Positions 63,954-64,000 of a stretch of DNA of 64,000 bases are shown one piece after another. The stretch comes from Flavobacteriaceae bacterium (GTDB lineage Bacteria; Bacteroidota; Bacteroidia; Flavobacteriales; Flavobacteriaceae), in contig JANQMD010000042.1 in NCBI GenBank assembly GCA_028280265.1, forward strand, positions 18,996 to 82,995, read 5' to 3'. The notes beneath the pieces were generated by a model that was not told the DNA's origin, did not search any database, and saw nothing but the letters and a program-made list of their open reading frames with translations. Position numbers and translations under genes: made by a program. Position 1 is the first letter of the stretch, and each line of letters starts with the position of its first letter.

Positions 63954-64000
63954 CTTTACTCTTTACTCTTTACTCTTTACTCTTTACTCTTTACTCTTTA
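63954..64000. repeat. CTTTACT heptanucleotide microsatellite
   Basis: Six perfect copies of CTTTACT (63954-63995) plus five bases of a seventh reach the window edge, so the true length is unknown. Read on the other strand the unit is AGTAAAG. There is no interruption. Confidence 0.9.

Larger units (their letters stand above)
63642..64000. other. 359-base repeat-rich spacer at the window edge
   Basis: No gene is visible. From left to right it contains degenerate TTAGTTA heptads (63644-63700), a small GC hairpin (63698-63720) and a stretch typical of dispersed intergenic repeats (63764-63824). A CATTA-rich low-complexity tract follows (about 63860-63930), including a 14-mer shared with the lptD 3' flank. 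The end is a CTTTACT microsatellite. Confidence 0.65.

Noticed and set aside
63954..64000. CRISPR array or telomere-like repeat
   Set aside because: The unit is 7 bases with no spacers, so it is a simple tandem repeat.

Overview
The window is a piece of chromosome from an AT-rich member of the Bacteroidota, almost certainly a flavobacterium (Flavobacteriaceae). The evidence is: a gldJ-porU-porV block (gliding and type IX secretion, restricted to this phylum); menaquinone genes; promoter-like boxes of the Bacteroidota type (TTG, about 19-20 nt, TAnnTTTG); weak or absent Shine-Dalgarno sequences; and low-complexity 7-nt repeats in spacers. The genus cannot be fixed from sequence reading alone.

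Region 1 (1-25,090) is one long plus-strand surface polysaccharide (capsule, O-antigen or exopolysaccharide) locus. Its first part (114-11,814) is very AT-rich. It holds glycosyltransferases, a Wzx-type flippase, a polytopic polymerase or GT-C protein, two HAD proteins, an ATP-grasp enzyme, a CapK-like adenylate-forming enzyme and a HisC-like aminotransferase. The middle part (11,827-16,717) is less AT-rich: a fused alcohol-dehydrogenase/Gfo-Idh oxidoreductase, a heparinase II/III-like protein and a WbuB-like glycosyltransferase, tightly overlapped. The last part (16,858-25,086) holds two different phosphoglycosyl transferases (WecA-like and small PglC/WcaJ-like), a DegT aminotransferase, a membrane-bound UDP-sugar 4,6-dehydratase, the Wza-like export lipoprotein and a Wzc-like tyrosine kinase. 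A PHP-type tyrosine phosphatase faces Wzc tail to tail.

Region 2 (25,964-40,103) is housekeeping and envelope: a BadF/BadG-type sugar kinase, murF, gldJ, then divergently porU-porV, cytidine deaminase overlapped with a truncated globin, a ketoacyl-ACP synthase III-like enzyme behind an unusual leader, a RidA protein and an LptD-like outer-membrane protein.

Region 3 (40,191-52,412) starts with a periplasmic amidase and an MCE/MlaD protein. An AhpD-like protein, a two-gene heterodisulfide-reductase-like Fe-S module and a SPOR-like lipoprotein follow. Then come menA, a metallo-beta-lactamase-fold hydrolase, SRPBCC and VOC proteins, menC, a CPBP protease and menE. A convergent outer-membrane protein of unknown role closes it.

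Region 4 (52,908-61,672) is an ammonium assimilation block: porin, PII protein, Amt transporter, terminator, then gltB-gltD. The right edge (61,679-64,000) has a nested inverted repeat, a YwqK-like repeat lipoprotein, a YebC-family regulator, and a 359-base repeat-rich spacer ending in a CTTTACT heptanucleotide microsatellite that runs off the window.

No rRNA, tRNA, CRISPR array, integrase or transposase was recognised. The best candidates for undescribed biology are the decoration genes of the polysaccharide locus (ATP-grasp; membrane HAD; HAD/CapK/aminotransferase trio; oxidoreductase/heparinase pair) and the structured leader at 35,648-35,726.
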